Shown here one piece after another: positions 1 to 8,452 of a DNA stretch of 64,000 bases. The translations under genes and the position numbers were made by a program. How positions within the stretch are numbered: position 1 is the first letter of the stretch; every line of letters starts with the position of its first letter. This DNA is from Croceimicrobium sp965228705 (GTDB lineage: Bacteria > Bacteroidota > Bacteroidia > Flavobacteriales > Schleiferiaceae): positions 3,472,001 to 3,536,000 of the forward strand of contig NZ_OZ245832.1 in NCBI RefSeq assembly GCF_965228705.1, in the 5' to 3' direction. The notes under the pieces are model-generated. The model did not search any database. It saw nothing but the letters and a program-made list of their open reading frames with translations, and was not told the DNA's origin.

Positions 1-42
1 TGGATGGGAAGTTTACGTCCAATTGACCTGAATGCATTCTAA
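1..42 (+). CDS. 3' end of an upstream gene (partial)
   Basis: One frame is open from the window edge and ends in TAA at 40-42, reading W-M-G-S-L-R-P-I-D-L-N-A-F. It lies 24 bases before the PorV/PorQ-like gene on the same strand, so it may be the tail of a cotranscribed gene. Only 13 residues are visible and no family can be assigned; a chance open frame is possible. Confidence 0.35.
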   Translation, partial: WMGSLRPIDLNAF

Positions 43-66
43 GAACGAATTAACGAGTAACGACCA

Positions 67-1107
67 ATGAAATATTTTCGAAAGATCGCAACCTCAGTTT
101 GTCTCCTTGGCCTCGTTGGAAGCGCGTATGCGGGTAACCCCCAACGTGCAGGACAAGCAGGTGCTCCCGAATTATTAATCAACCCTTGGGCACGTTCCTC
201 TGGTTGGGGTGGAGTTAACATTGCTGGAGTTTCTGGCGTAGAGTCTAGTTTTTTAAACATTGCTGGGATTGCAAACACCAATGGAACGGAAGTTTCATTT
301 GTGAATACTCAGTGGTTAGTAGGTGCCGGAATCGGGATTAATGCTGCAGGCTTTAATCAGTCGGTTGGAGATAATGGTGTTTTAGCTGCCAATTTTGTCT
401 CCTTTGACTATGGTTCCTGGCAACGAACTACCGTTAATAATCCAGAAGGTGGAGTAGGAGAAGTAAGCCCTTCTACAGCCATCATCGGTTTGGGTTATGC
501 CCAGAAGTTCACGGAATCTATTCGTGGTGGGGTGAACATTAAGATTTACACTACCAGTATCGTAGATATGAATGTTACTTCTGCCAGTGTAGACGCCGGG
601 GTGCAATACGTAACCGGTGCTCGTGATCAGGTTAAGTTTGGTATTACTTTGAAGAATATCGGACCATCCGCTCGCTATAACGGTGAGGGGCAATCTATCA
701 CCTTGGTGGTGCCTCAAGGCGGTTATTCTCAAGAATACAATGAGCGTAGTGAGTCATTCGAATTACCAGCAACTCTGTCTATTGGGGGTAGCTATGATTT
801 CGAATTTGACCAACAGCGTTTAACCGTAGCAGGTGCATTCCAGTCTAACTCTTTCGAGAAAGACATTTATACGGTAGGTGCCGAATATTCATTTAAGGAA
901 ATTGTAGCGGTTCGTGCCGGATACAATTTCTTCGATGATCGTTCGTATGCGAAAAATACTACTGTATTTAATGGTATAACTGCTGGTTTATCATTTGATA
1001 TTCCGCTTTCCAAAGACAACGATAATACCTTCCAATTGGATTACGCTTACCGTAGTACTGACTTCTTCAGTGGAGTGCACAGTATCGGTGTATCCATCCT
1101 GCTCTAA
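67..1107 (+). CDS. PorV/PorQ-family outer-membrane beta-barrel protein
   Basis: This 346-residue protein has a signal peptide (about 1-22, ending S-A-Y-A) and a mature part made of alternating short beta-strands ending in L-L, typical of an outer-membrane barrel. The start N-P-Q-R-A-G-Q-A-G-A followed by L-L-I-N-P-W-A-R-S is a pattern I associate with the PorV/PorQ family of the type IX secretion system, although it is not PorV itself, which I would expect to be larger and start differently. Members of this family are thought to help handle T9SS cargo at the outer membrane. That fits the T9SS-sorted proteins at 15889 and 18135. A strong hairpin follows the gene, and greA and a HIT gene lie downstream. 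Confidence 0.75.
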   Translation: MKYFRKIATSVCLLGLVGSAYAGNPQRAGQAGAPELLINPWARSSGWGGVNIAGVSGVESSFLNIAGIANTNGTEVSFVNTQWLVGAGIGINAAGFNQSVGDNGVLAANFVSFDYGSWQRTTVNNPEGGVGEVSPSTAIIGLGYAQKFTESIRGGVNIKIYTTSIVDMNVTSASVDAGVQYVTGARDQVKFGITLKNIGPSARYNGEGQSITLVVPQGGYSQEYNERSESFELPATLSIGGSYDFEFDQQRLTVAGAFQSNSFEKDIYTVGAEYSFKEIVAVRAGYNFFDDRSYAKNTTVFNGITAGLSFDIPLSKDNDNTFQLDYAYRSTDFFSGVHSIGVSILL

Positions 1108-1139
1108 TTAAGTAGCGGAAGGAATCGAATAATTTTAGA

Positions 1140-1147
1140 TATCTTTG
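1140..1147 (+). promoter_or_regulatory. Putative greA -7 promoter box
   Basis: TATCTTTG matches the Bacteroidota -7 consensus TAnnTTTG. It lies 53 bases before the greA start codon. Transcription would begin close to the left arm of the hairpin at 1152-1182, so that hairpin would sit at the 5' end of the greA leader. No clear -33 TTG was placed. Confidence 0.5.
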
Positions 1148-1151
1148 CCAA

Positions 1152-1187
1152 GCAGAAAAGACCTCATTGAGGTCTTTTCTGCGTTTT
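1152..1187 (+). terminator. Perfect 14-bp hairpin between the PorV/PorQ-like gene and greA
   Basis: GCAGAAAAGACCTC (1152-1165) and GAGGTCTTTTCTGC (1169-1182) are exact inverted copies around a 3-base loop, followed by GTTTTAA. It probably terminates the upstream gene. Because a -7 box precedes it at 1140, it may also be the first structure in the greA leader RNA. Confidence 0.7.
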
Positions 1188-1200
1188 AATCTATAGAAGA

Positions 1201-1674
1201 ATGGGAGTAAGTTATTATAGTAAAGAAGGATTAGAGAAGCTTAAGAAAGAATTGGAGCAGATGAAGAGCGTAGAGCGTCCTAAAATCTCACAGCAAATTG
1301 CGGAAGCAAGAGATAAGGGTGATCTTTCTGAAAATGCCGAATACGATGCTGCCAAGGAAGCGCAAGGCTTGCTCGAAATGAAGATTAGCAAGTTGGAAGA
1401 AACCTTGTCTAATGCCCGTTTAATGGACACCTCAAAGATTGATACCAGTAAAGTAATGGTATTGTCTACCGTGACCATTAAGAACAAGCGTAATGGCGCG
1501 CAAATGACTTACAAATTGGTTAGTGAAAGTGAAGCCGATCTTAAAAGCGGTAAGATTTCCATTAGCAGCCCCATTGGAAAAGGTTTGTCTGGTAAGCATG
1601 TTGGCGAAGTGGCCGAAATTCAGACCCCGGCAGGTAAAATGGAATTTGAGATATTAGATATCAAATTCGATTAA
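1201..1674 (+). CDS. greA: Transcription elongation factor GreA
   Basis: GreA inserts its N-terminal coiled coil into the secondary channel of stalled, backtracked RNA polymerase and stimulates cleavage of the nascent RNA end. The protein has 157 residues, the normal length. Residues 1-75 form the coiled coil, with the acidic tip D-L-S-E-N-A-E-Y placing D41 and E44 exactly where the catalytic acidic pair lies in E. coli GreA. Residues 80-157 form the FKBP-like C-terminal domain. The HIT gene follows after a single base, so the two are probably cotranscribed. The leader holds a promoter box and hairpin described separately. Confidence 0.96.
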   Translation: MGVSYYSKEGLEKLKKELEQMKSVERPKISQQIAEARDKGDLSENAEYDAAKEAQGLLEMKISKLEETLSNARLMDTSKIDTSKVMVLSTVTIKNKRNGAQMTYKLVSESEADLKSGKISISSPIGKGLSGKHVGEVAEIQTPAGKMEFEILDIKFD

Positions 1675-1675
1675 T

Positions 1676-2071
1676 ATGCCATCCATCTTTAGTAGAATCA
1701 TTCAGGGCGAATTGCCTTCTTATAAAATCGGTGAAACGGAAGATGCCTTTGCCTTCCTGGATATTTCACCTTTGCATTCAGGACATACCTTGGTTGTTCC
1801 TAAAAAGGAAGTGGATTATCTGTTTGATCTACCTGACCATGAGTATCAGGCTTTAATGGCATTCTCTAAAAAGGTGGCGCATGCAGTTGGAAAAGCGGTG
1901 CCCTGTAAAAGAGTAGGAGTAGCCGTAATTGGATTAGAAGTCCCCCACGCTCATGTTCATTTGATTCCCATCGATAATGTGAGTGACATCGACTTTAGCC
2001 GACCTAAACTGCAATTTAGCGCTGAGGAGATGGAAGCGGTGGCCACCAAGATCAAATCCTATTTGGATTAA
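1676..2071 (+). CDS. HIT-family nucleotide hydrolase/transferase
   Basis: This 131-residue protein carries the histidine triad H-A-H-V-H (H91, H93, H95) followed by L-I-P-I, plus the conserved H-T-L-V-V-P-K strand (36-42) that builds the nucleotide pocket. HIT proteins of this size (HinT-like) hydrolyse adenosine phosphoramidates and related nucleotide conjugates in the cytoplasm. It begins one base after greA and its end overlaps the convergent ruvC by four bases. The exact substrate cannot be read from sequence. Confidence 0.92.
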   Translation: MPSIFSRIIQGELPSYKIGETEDAFAFLDISPLHSGHTLVVPKKEVDYLFDLPDHEYQALMAFSKKVAHAVGKAVPCKRVGVAVIGLEVPHAHVHLIPIDNVSDIDFSRPKLQFSAEEMEAVATKIKSYLD

Positions 2072-2622
2072 GCCTTACGATCTGGATTAGCGCGTAAGAA
2101 TTGCTCCCAGTTTTTCGCCTTAGTCCCCCCTAAAATTGGATTGCTGGCCTGATAGTGATGGCATAGCGCTACTGCTAAAGCATCCGAAGCATCTAAATAG
2201 CGGGTTTCAATTTTATGTCCGAAACTACGCTCCAGCATTGCATATACTTGTTCTTTACTGGCGCTTCCCTTGCCCGTAATACTTTGCTTGATTTTACGTG
2301 GCGAATATTCTTCTACTGGAATGTTTTTAGATAAAGCCGCGGCCATCACCACTCCTTGAGCTCGCCCCAATTTGAGCATACTTTGCACGTTCTTCCCAAA
2401 GAAGGGGGCTTCTACTGCCATTTCATCGGGAAGGAATTTATCAATGATTTCCGAACTGCTCTCAAAGATTTGCTTTAAACGCAGAATGGGAGTATCCGCC
2501 AATTTGAATTTGATACTTCCCAAATCAATCATCTTAAAGGATTTTCCTTGTACCTCAATGATACCATAGCCCATGATTTGGGTTCCCGGATCAATGCCGA
2601 GAATGATCTTTTCCTTGCTCAT
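2068..2622 (-). CDS. ruvC: Holliday junction endonuclease RuvC
   Basis: RuvC cuts four-way DNA junctions as a dimer with the RuvAB branch-migration complex. The 184-residue protein has the RNase-H-like fold signature: I-L-G-I-D-P-G-T near the N terminus (D11 as first acidic ligand), V-E-A-P-F-F in the middle, and D-A-S-D-A-L-A-V-A near residue 145, which supplies the last carboxylates. It lies alone on the minus strand, convergent with the HIT gene (4-base overlap) and divergent from the glycosyltransferase. A -7-like box only six bases upstream suggests a leaderless or near-leaderless mRNA. Confidence 0.95.
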   Translation of the reverse strand: MSKEKIILGIDPGTQIMGYGIIEVQGKSFKMIDLGSIKFKLADTPILRLKQIFESSSEIIDKFLPDEMAVEAPFFGKNVQSMLKLGRAQGVVMAAALSKNIPVEEYSPRKIKQSITGKGSASKEQVYAMLERSFGHKIETRYLDASDALAVALCHHYQASNPILGGTKAKNWEQFLRANPDRKA

Positions 2623-2627
2623 TAGGC

Positions 2628-2635
2628 CAAATTTA
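2628..2635 (-). promoter_or_regulatory. Putative ruvC -7 box
   Basis: On the minus strand the sequence reads TAAATTTG, matching TAnnTTTG. It ends six bases before the ruvC ATG, so any transcript from it would be nearly leaderless. No -33 element was found at the usual spacing. Confidence 0.35.
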
Positions 2636-2641
2636 ATGCTT

Positions 2642-2649
2642 TACCTTTG
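2642..2649 (+). promoter_or_regulatory. Putative -7 box for the GT2 glycosyltransferase
   Basis: TACCTTTG matches TAnnTTTG and lies 22 bases before the ATG at 2671. It shares the 48-base intergenic space with the opposing ruvC box. Confidence 0.4.
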
Positions 2650-2670
2650 AGCACCTAGCACCCTGTTCCG

Positions 2671-3759
2671 ATGCTCCTTCTCATCCTCTTGGGCCTTAGC
2701 TTATTATATCATGCACAACTAGTTTTTTTAGCATGGGGATTACGATCGCGTATACCTCGCGGTAAAAAAACAAATGCAGCAAATACTTCGGTGGCCATAC
2801 TTATTGTACATCGCAATGAACCAGAGGCCCTGGTATCTTGCTTAAGATATTTGCAAGAGGCCGAAAAACCCACTTCGAAATGGCCGATCTACGTTCTGGA
2901 TGATCATAGCTCTAAGGAGTATACAGATGAGCTGCAAATGATCCCTCAGAATTTTGGGGTGCATTTGGTTTCAAGTGAAGCGGCTGCGGGGAAGAAAAAT
3001 GCACTGGCCTGGTTTTTACCACAAGTAAAGGAAGACTTTGTTTTACAAACTGACGCAGATTGTGAGGTCGATTCCGATTTTCTTCTTGCCATTGAAGCTC
3101 ATTTGGCTAAACAAAAAACAGATCTAATAGTGGCCAGGGTACGAATGTTACCTAATAGGAATTGGTGGTCCAGGTTAGCTGCATTAGATCATATGGCCTT
3201 ACAATTGGTCAGCTTTAGTGCTATTAATCAAGGGAAGTTGGTAATGGCGGCTGGAGCAGCCATGGCGTATCGTCCGAAAGACTATTTGCGCCATCAAGGG
3301 ATTGGTGAGCAATGGGCTGGGGGAGAAGATACTTTCTTTGCCCAGTCTATGGCGAAGGAAGGCGCATGTATAGTGGCAGAACCCCATAGTGGTGTAAGTA
3401 CTCCGGCACCAGAGGACTTTAAAGCTTTAGTTCGGCAGAGAATTCGCTGGGGCGCGAAGAGTGTGGATTATCCTAGTCGATTGGCCAAAAGCTTGGCAGC
3501 ATCAGTGGCATTGATCAATCTTGGAATAGTGATAGGTATTATCCTCTCACCCTTCTTTGATGTAAATGGCTTTTTATGGTATTTCTGGCTCTATAAGATA
3601 GGCTGGGATGCTATTTTGTTACAACGCTTTGCCGCACTTTATGGCGGCTCAGGATTGCTACGTGGCTATTTGTTTCTAGCCTTGCTCTATCCATTTTATA
3701 TCTGCCTGGTCCTCTTGCTTATGCCCTTTTCGGCTAAAGGGAAGTGGTTAGCGTCTTAG
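2671..3759 (+). CDS. Family 2 glycosyltransferase, membrane-anchored
   Basis: This 362-residue protein transfers a sugar from a nucleotide donor; the acceptor is unknown. GT-A/GT2 motifs are visible in order: a starting strand V-A-I-L-I-V-H-R-N-E (41-50), D-D at 77-78 in V-L-D-D-H-S, D-A-D at 128-130, G-E-D at 218-220 and Q-R-I-R-W at 256-260, the Q-x-x-R-W signature of processive-type GT2 enzymes. One hydrophobic segment lies at the N terminus (1-25) and two or three at the C terminus (275-355), so it is an inner-membrane enzyme with a cytoplasmic catalytic domain. There is no glycan cluster around it, so cell-envelope glycan or lipid glycosylation is only a guess. Its end overlaps the convergent MscS gene by 12 bases. 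Confidence 0.85.
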   Translation: MLLLILLGLSLLYHAQLVFLAWGLRSRIPRGKKTNAANTSVAILIVHRNEPEALVSCLRYLQEAEKPTSKWPIYVLDDHSSKEYTDELQMIPQNFGVHLVSSEAAAGKKNALAWFLPQVKEDFVLQTDADCEVDSDFLLAIEAHLAKQKTDLIVARVRMLPNRNWWSRLAALDHMALQLVSFSAINQGKLVMAAGAAMAYRPKDYLRHQGIGEQWAGGEDTFFAQSMAKEGACIVAEPHSGVSTPAPEDFKALVRQRIRWGAKSVDYPSRLAKSLAASVALINLGIVIGIILSPFFDVNGFLWYFWLYKIGWDAILLQRFAALYGGSGLLRGYLFLALLYPFYICLVLLLMPFSAKGKWLAS

Positions 3760-5010
3760 TTCCCTAAAATCAGAGCCACTTGGGTTTTGGAATATATGAA
3801 GCTCAAAATGACCAACGGCTGCCATCAAGTGATCCATAATATTGCTTTGAATCTGCTCGTAATTAAGCCAGGCAATATCATTGCTGAAACAATAGATCTC
3901 CAGAGGAACACCCATTTCCGTTGGCTGCAACTGACGCACCATTAAGGTTTGGTCCTGAGCAATATTGGGATGCTCTGCCAGGTAACTTTCCATATAAATT
4001 CGAAAAACCCCAATATTGGTTAAATGCCGGCCATTGATCAATATTGATTTATCTACTTTTTTACTCTCATTGGATTGGCGAATTTCTTCATGCCGCTTTT
4101 CCAAATAGCCTTTAATACGCTCCACTTTGAGTAGCTTTTTATAGAGCTCATCATCTACAAATTTGATGCTGTGGATGTCGATATTTAAGCTGCGTTTAAT
4201 CCTGCGAACCCCTTGGGAGGTCATGCCGCGCCAGTTTACAAAGCTGTCGCTGATAAAAGCGTAGGTAGGTACCGTTGAAATAGTCTTATCCCAGTTTCGA
4301 ACTTTAACCGTGGTAAGATTGATTTCGGTTACATCGCCATCAGCGCCATATTTAGGCATACTCACCCAATCGCCAATGCGTACCATGTCGTTCCCCGAAA
4401 TCTGAATACTGGCTACCAATCCAAGAATGGTGTCTCGGAAAATGAGAAGGATTACTGCCGTAGCTGCACCAAAAGTGGTGAGGATGGCCGTGGCACTTTT
4501 ATCTACTAAATTGGAAAGAATAAAAACGCCACCAGCGATATACATGCAGATCATCGCCACCTGAATGTAACTGCTCACAGGCTTGCCTTCAAAGCGGGGT
4601 GAGCTAAGGCCGATGTGCTCTAAGGCCTTCAGGAATTTATGACCAACATTAATGATGTTGATGATCATATAGGTGATCACCAATTTCTGTAAGAACTGAA
4701 TTAAGCTAACTGATTCATCAAATAAATAGGGAAGTGAATAGTAAATCACCAAAGCCGGCATAATATGGGCCAGGGATCTAAAAACCCGCTTCTCTAAAAG
4801 GATATCGTCGTATTGATTTTTAGATCGCTTTACGTAACGGGTTACGATGCGTAGTATGACCTTTCGGGCGATGAAATCCACCACCAGACTGAGGAGTAGC
4901 ACTAAAATAATATCGATGCCCAGGGTGATGTACTCTACCCAATTGGCACTCAATCCTAAATCGGCCAACCACTCATGTGCCCAGTGATTCAGCACAACTT
5001 TATCATTCAT
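3748..5010 (-). CDS. Mechanosensitive ion channel, MscS family (YbdG-like)
   Basis: MscS-type channels open under membrane tension and release solutes after hypo-osmotic shock. The 420-residue protein has about five hydrophobic segments in its first half. The pore region follows (G-A-A-T-A-V-I-L-L-I-F-R-D-T-I-L-G), then the cytoplasmic beta domain with V-R-I-G-D-W-V and the P-T-Y-A-F motif. The G-x-x-G-D-V-T-E-I-N-L-T-T-V-K-V-R-N-W-D stretch and the long C-terminal domain resemble the YbdG/miniconductance subgroup rather than the short MscS. It is monocistronic by position, convergent with the glycosyltransferase. Confidence 0.9.
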   Translation of the reverse strand: MNDKVVLNHWAHEWLADLGLSANWVEYITLGIDIILVLLLSLVVDFIARKVILRIVTRYVKRSKNQYDDILLEKRVFRSLAHIMPALVIYYSLPYLFDESVSLIQFLQKLVITYMIINIINVGHKFLKALEHIGLSSPRFEGKPVSSYIQVAMICMYIAGGVFILSNLVDKSATAILTTFGAATAVILLIFRDTILGLVASIQISGNDMVRIGDWVSMPKYGADGDVTEINLTTVKVRNWDKTISTVPTYAFISDSFVNWRGMTSQGVRRIKRSLNIDIHSIKFVDDELYKKLLKVERIKGYLEKRHEEIRQSNESKKVDKSILINGRHLTNIGVFRIYMESYLAEHPNIAQDQTLMVRQLQPTEMGVPLEIYCFSNDIAWLNYEQIQSNIMDHLMAAVGHFELHIFQNPSGSDFRELRR

Positions 5011-5037
5011 GCGAAAGCTTTGAACAAAGCTACAATT

Positions 5038-5922
5038 TTAGGGCTGATAGCGAATTCCATTACGACTGCTTCCTACTACTTGAAAGTATCCAAAAGCATA
5101 GGTATTGGGCTCATTTTCTTTATGAATATTTCCCAGAACCAAGGCGGGGGGAGCATCGAAAGGAGACCCGGTTTGCACCTGTGAATTCAATACCTGCATA
5201 TAATCGAAAAACTCTGGCGAAACCGATTGTAATAAAACTCCCAGGCTATCGGGGTCTTCTCCGGCTTCAGGCTCTTCGAAGGGGCCGTAAATAGCAATAG
5301 GAGGAATAAAGCCTTGACCGAAATAGATACCATCAAAGCCTTCGTCGGAAATAAAGTTATTTTCCTGGGCGAAGATGGAATCATTCAAATTACGAATCAC
5401 ACGATAGTAGTCGCCTTCACCCGGAAGGTCGCCAAAATACATTAAGGCATAATCTCCTTCAAAAAAGGCCTGGGGCGTAGTGTTGCGATTCAAGGTTCTT
5501 TGCTTCATCGAATCAATAGGCGGCACGAGGCGTAATGTGTCGATTGCACTAATCCAGGTACCAGCGATTTTATCCGGAACATCACCACTTATCTCCACTT
5601 TTATTTGGTAAGTAGCATTAAACTCCCCTCTAGTAGCACTTTCATAAAGGCCAGGAGTATTTTGGTTTTCGTCTAAAACAACCAATTCCTGACCATCTTT
5701 CCACAAGCTTACTCGGGCATCTGATATCGGCTTAAATGGCTGGTTGTCGAAGTAAGCAGCAGTCTGACTCAATTTCACAAACAAGTTGCGATCATTGGTT
5801 AGTACACCATCCACCACCAACTCGGGCTCTGAAGAATCCACATCTAGTTCTACCACATCGGTACAAGCCGAAATGCTGATCAATAAAGTGAATACGAATA
5901 GGAATAAGGAAAACCTTTTCAT
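5038..5922 (-). CDS. DUF4249 lipoprotein, partner of the TonB-dependent receptor
   Basis: The 294-residue protein starts with a lipoprotein signal peptide whose lipobox reads I-S-A-C (cysteine about residue 20), so it is predicted to be lipidated. The region V-V-D-G-V-L-T-N-D-R-N-L-F-V-K-L-S-Q-T and the beta-rich remainder match my recollection of DUF4249, a Bacteroidota family encoded directly after certain TonB-dependent receptors. Here it follows the receptor gene by two bases on the same strand. By analogy with other receptor-lipoprotein pairs it may act as a surface lipoprotein of an uptake or surface-assembly system; the substrate is unknown. Confidence 0.75.
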   Translation of the reverse strand: MKRFSLFLFVFTLLISISACTDVVELDVDSSEPELVVDGVLTNDRNLFVKLSQTAAYFDNQPFKPISDARVSLWKDGQELVVLDENQNTPGLYESATRGEFNATYQIKVEISGDVPDKIAGTWISAIDTLRLVPPIDSMKQRTLNRNTTPQAFFEGDYALMYFGDLPGEGDYYRVIRNLNDSIFAQENNFISDEGFDGIYFGQGFIPPIAIYGPFEEPEAGEDPDSLGVLLQSVSPEFFDYMQVLNSQVQTGSPFDAPPALVLGNIHKENEPNTYAFGYFQVVGSSRNGIRYQP

Positions 5923-5924
5923 GC

Positions 5925-8300
5925 TTAGAAATTAAAGTTCCAGGTTACAGATGGAATGATGGTACCGAAGATGGATAATTGAACAGCCTGTGTATTTAAA
6001 TTAGTGGTCGTAGCGCCGGCTGCATTGTCTTGCTGTTCGAAGTAAATCGAATAAGCATTTCTGCGGGCGTACACATTGTAAATGCCAATCGACCAGGAGG
6101 AATAGAATTTTTTGCCTTCTACTTTGGGGGGAGTATAATTGGCAGAAAGGTCCAAACGGTGGTAGTCAGGAATTCGATACGAATTACGGTCGCGGTATAT
6201 TGGAACCACATAATCCTCAATTTGGAATTTACCTTCCGGTGGGGTAATTGGGCGACCAGTTTGATAGGTGAAGTTTAAACCAATATCCCATTTCTTGGTC
6301 AACTGATAATTTAATACCAAAGAGATATCATGGCGCTTATCGTAATTGGCAGGGTACCATTCGCCGGCATTGATGGCTTGCATAGGATTAACTCCTTCTA
6401 CCTTTAATTCGGTTTTAGAAAGAGTATAGCTTAGCCAACCTTTTAAACGACCTTGTTGCTTGCGCAGATAAAACTCCAAACCATAGGATCTGCCAATGCC
6501 AGAAAGAATTTCGGTTTCAATGGTTTCGTTGAAAATCAACTCTGCTCCATTGCGATAGTCTACAATATTTTGGAAATCCTTGTAATAACCTTCCAGCGAG
6601 AACTCGTATTGGTTATCCATGAAGTTTTGGAAATAACCCGTTGCAATTTGATTTACCGTAGCAGGTTTAATATGCATGCCTGCCGGGCGGTATAAATCCA
6701 CTGGAGTGGGGGCCGTGGTATTACTGATTAGGTGTATATACTGACGAGTGCGGTTATAGCTCAGCTTCACACTTTTTTCATCATCAATACGATAATTCAA
6801 AGCTATACGTGGTTCTAAACCTTCCAAACCATTATAGGCTTTAATTACTTCACCAGAACTGTAAGTGCGAGTTTCCAGCACTTCATCTTCATCGGGTAAA
6901 TCTTGGTTTTGATAGATGTTCTTTACCTGCGAGCCCAAATTGTAGAAGGACGAATAACGCAAGCCATATTGCAAAGTGAAGAGCGGACTGAATTTATACT
7001 CATGGCTGAAATATAAAGAAGGCTCTAAGGCATATTCCTCTTGTAATTTCATTTCTACAGTTCCGGTAATGGTTCCGGGCTTAAATCGGTAGTAAATACC
7101 TTCCATTCCAAATTCGAATTCACTCTTGGCATTAGCATACCAGGTATATTGATTTTTGAAATGGTAATCCTGGATGGTAGACTCTAAACGAAAATTAAAG
7201 GCATCATCTTCCGGGGTACCCAGGGCATAGGTGTAATCACTAAAAATCAAAGTGAAGTTGGAGAAGAGCTGATCGCTAAAGAGGTGATTCCAGCGTAAGG
7301 AAGTCGTCGCATTTCCCCAATTAAAACCAAAGAGATCATTGATTTCAAAAATATCACGACCGTAATACCCACTGAGGTAGAGTCGGTCTTTTTCCCCGAG
7401 AATGTAATTCAGCTTGGCATTGAAATCGTAGAAATACAGGGTGTTTTGAGAAAGAGCTTCATTCGGGCTTAAGCCTAAGAAGATGTCGGCATAGGAGCGG
7501 CGACCGGCAAACATAAAAGCTGACTTTTCTTTTACCAGGGGACCTTCCACCAAAAGGCGAGAAGAAAGTAAACCAATGCCCCCGGTACCCGAAAACTCAC
7601 GATTGTTACCATCTTTTTGGCGCACATCAACTACCGAACTTAGTCGTCCGCCGTAGCGCGAGGGAATACCTCCTTTATAAAGCTTTACATCCTTAACAGC
7701 ATCGGCATTAAAGATGGAGAAGAAACCGAAGAGATGAGAAGAATTGTAAATCGGAGCCTCATCTAAGAGAATTAAATTCTGATCGGTATTACCTCCTCTC
7801 ACATTAAATCCGTTGGAGGCTTCACCCACCGTACTGATACCGGGCAGTAGAGTTAAGCTACGGATGATATCTACCTCCCCTAAAAGAGCAGGCATTTTCT
7901 TAACATCCTTCACATCGAGTTGAGCAACGCTCATTTCTACGCTACTCACATTACGGTCAATCTTTTCCGATTCAACTACCACTTCATCCAATTGCGTGCT
8001 ACTCTCTTTGAGTTCCCAATTGAGCTTTAGGTTTTTGTCGAGCGTGATTTTTCGTTCTTGACTGCTATACCCAATGTACTGCACGCTAAAGGTGTAAGTG
8101 CCAGGGGGCAGGGAGATGGAGTAGTAGCCATAGCTGTTGGTGGAAGTGCCGGTTCCCTTTTCGGGTACGACAATATTTACGCCTATTAGTTCTTCACCGG
8201 TACCAGCGTCGCGAATATATCCGCTTAAAGTGTACAGATCATTTTGCCCTATTGCTGCGTTAGATATCAGGATAAGGCAAAAGAGCAAAGCTCTTTTCAT
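5925..8300 (-). CDS. TonB-dependent receptor with carboxypeptidase-like N-terminal domain
   Basis: The 791-residue outer-membrane protein has a signal peptide (1-18). A carboxypeptidase-regulatory-like beta domain follows (about 22-105, containing L-S-G-Y-I-R-D and G-Y-Y-S-I-S-L-P-P-G-T-Y). Next is a plug (about 120-225, with G-F-N-V-R-G-G-N-T-D-Q-N-L-I-L-L-D-E and K-L-Y-K-G-G-I-P-S-R-Y-G-G-R), then a long barrel ending in T-W-N-F-N-F. The plug motif R-G-G-x-x-D-Q is typical of TonB-dependent receptors. It and the DUF4249 gene form a two-gene operon. The ligand cannot be inferred, as no hydrolase or transporter gene is linked. Confidence 0.9.
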   Translation of the reverse strand: MKRALLFCLILISNAAIGQNDLYTLSGYIRDAGTGEELIGVNIVVPEKGTGTSTNSYGYYSISLPPGTYTFSVQYIGYSSQERKITLDKNLKLNWELKESSTQLDEVVVESEKIDRNVSSVEMSVAQLDVKDVKKMPALLGEVDIIRSLTLLPGISTVGEASNGFNVRGGNTDQNLILLDEAPIYNSSHLFGFFSIFNADAVKDVKLYKGGIPSRYGGRLSSVVDVRQKDGNNREFSGTGGIGLLSSRLLVEGPLVKEKSAFMFAGRRSYADIFLGLSPNEALSQNTLYFYDFNAKLNYILGEKDRLYLSGYYGRDIFEINDLFGFNWGNATTSLRWNHLFSDQLFSNFTLIFSDYTYALGTPEDDAFNFRLESTIQDYHFKNQYTWYANAKSEFEFGMEGIYYRFKPGTITGTVEMKLQEEYALEPSLYFSHEYKFSPLFTLQYGLRYSSFYNLGSQVKNIYQNQDLPDEDEVLETRTYSSGEVIKAYNGLEGLEPRIALNYRIDDEKSVKLSYNRTRQYIHLISNTTAPTPVDLYRPAGMHIKPATVNQIATGYFQNFMDNQYEFSLEGYYKDFQNIVDYRNGAELIFNETIETEILSGIGRSYGLEFYLRKQQGRLKGWLSYTLSKTELKVEGVNPMQAINAGEWYPANYDKRHDISLVLNYQLTKKWDIGLNFTYQTGRPITPPEGKFQIEDYVVPIYRDRNSYRIPDYHRLDLSANYTPPKVEGKKFYSSWSIGIYNVYARRNAYSIYFEQQDNAAGATTTNLNTQAVQLSIFGTIIPSVTWNFNF

Positions 8301-8380
8301 TTTAACTTTAGTTTAGTTCGTTGTGTCAGACTAAGCTTAAAAAAAGAGCTTATTTTAGCCTGAATTCCTTTATGAAGCGG

Positions 8381-8388
8381 CAAAAGTA
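8381..8388 (-). promoter_or_regulatory. Putative -7 box for the receptor/DUF4249 operon
   Basis: The minus strand reads TACTTTTG, a consensus TAnnTTTG box, 80 bases upstream of the receptor start codon. The rest of the 152-base gap to the divergent protease shows no other clear element. Confidence 0.45.
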
Positions 8389-8452
8389 AAGTCCTTTCAA
8401 AAGCCCTTTGTAGAATTTGTTGAGTTTAACAAAGAATTAAGCAAGATATTAT

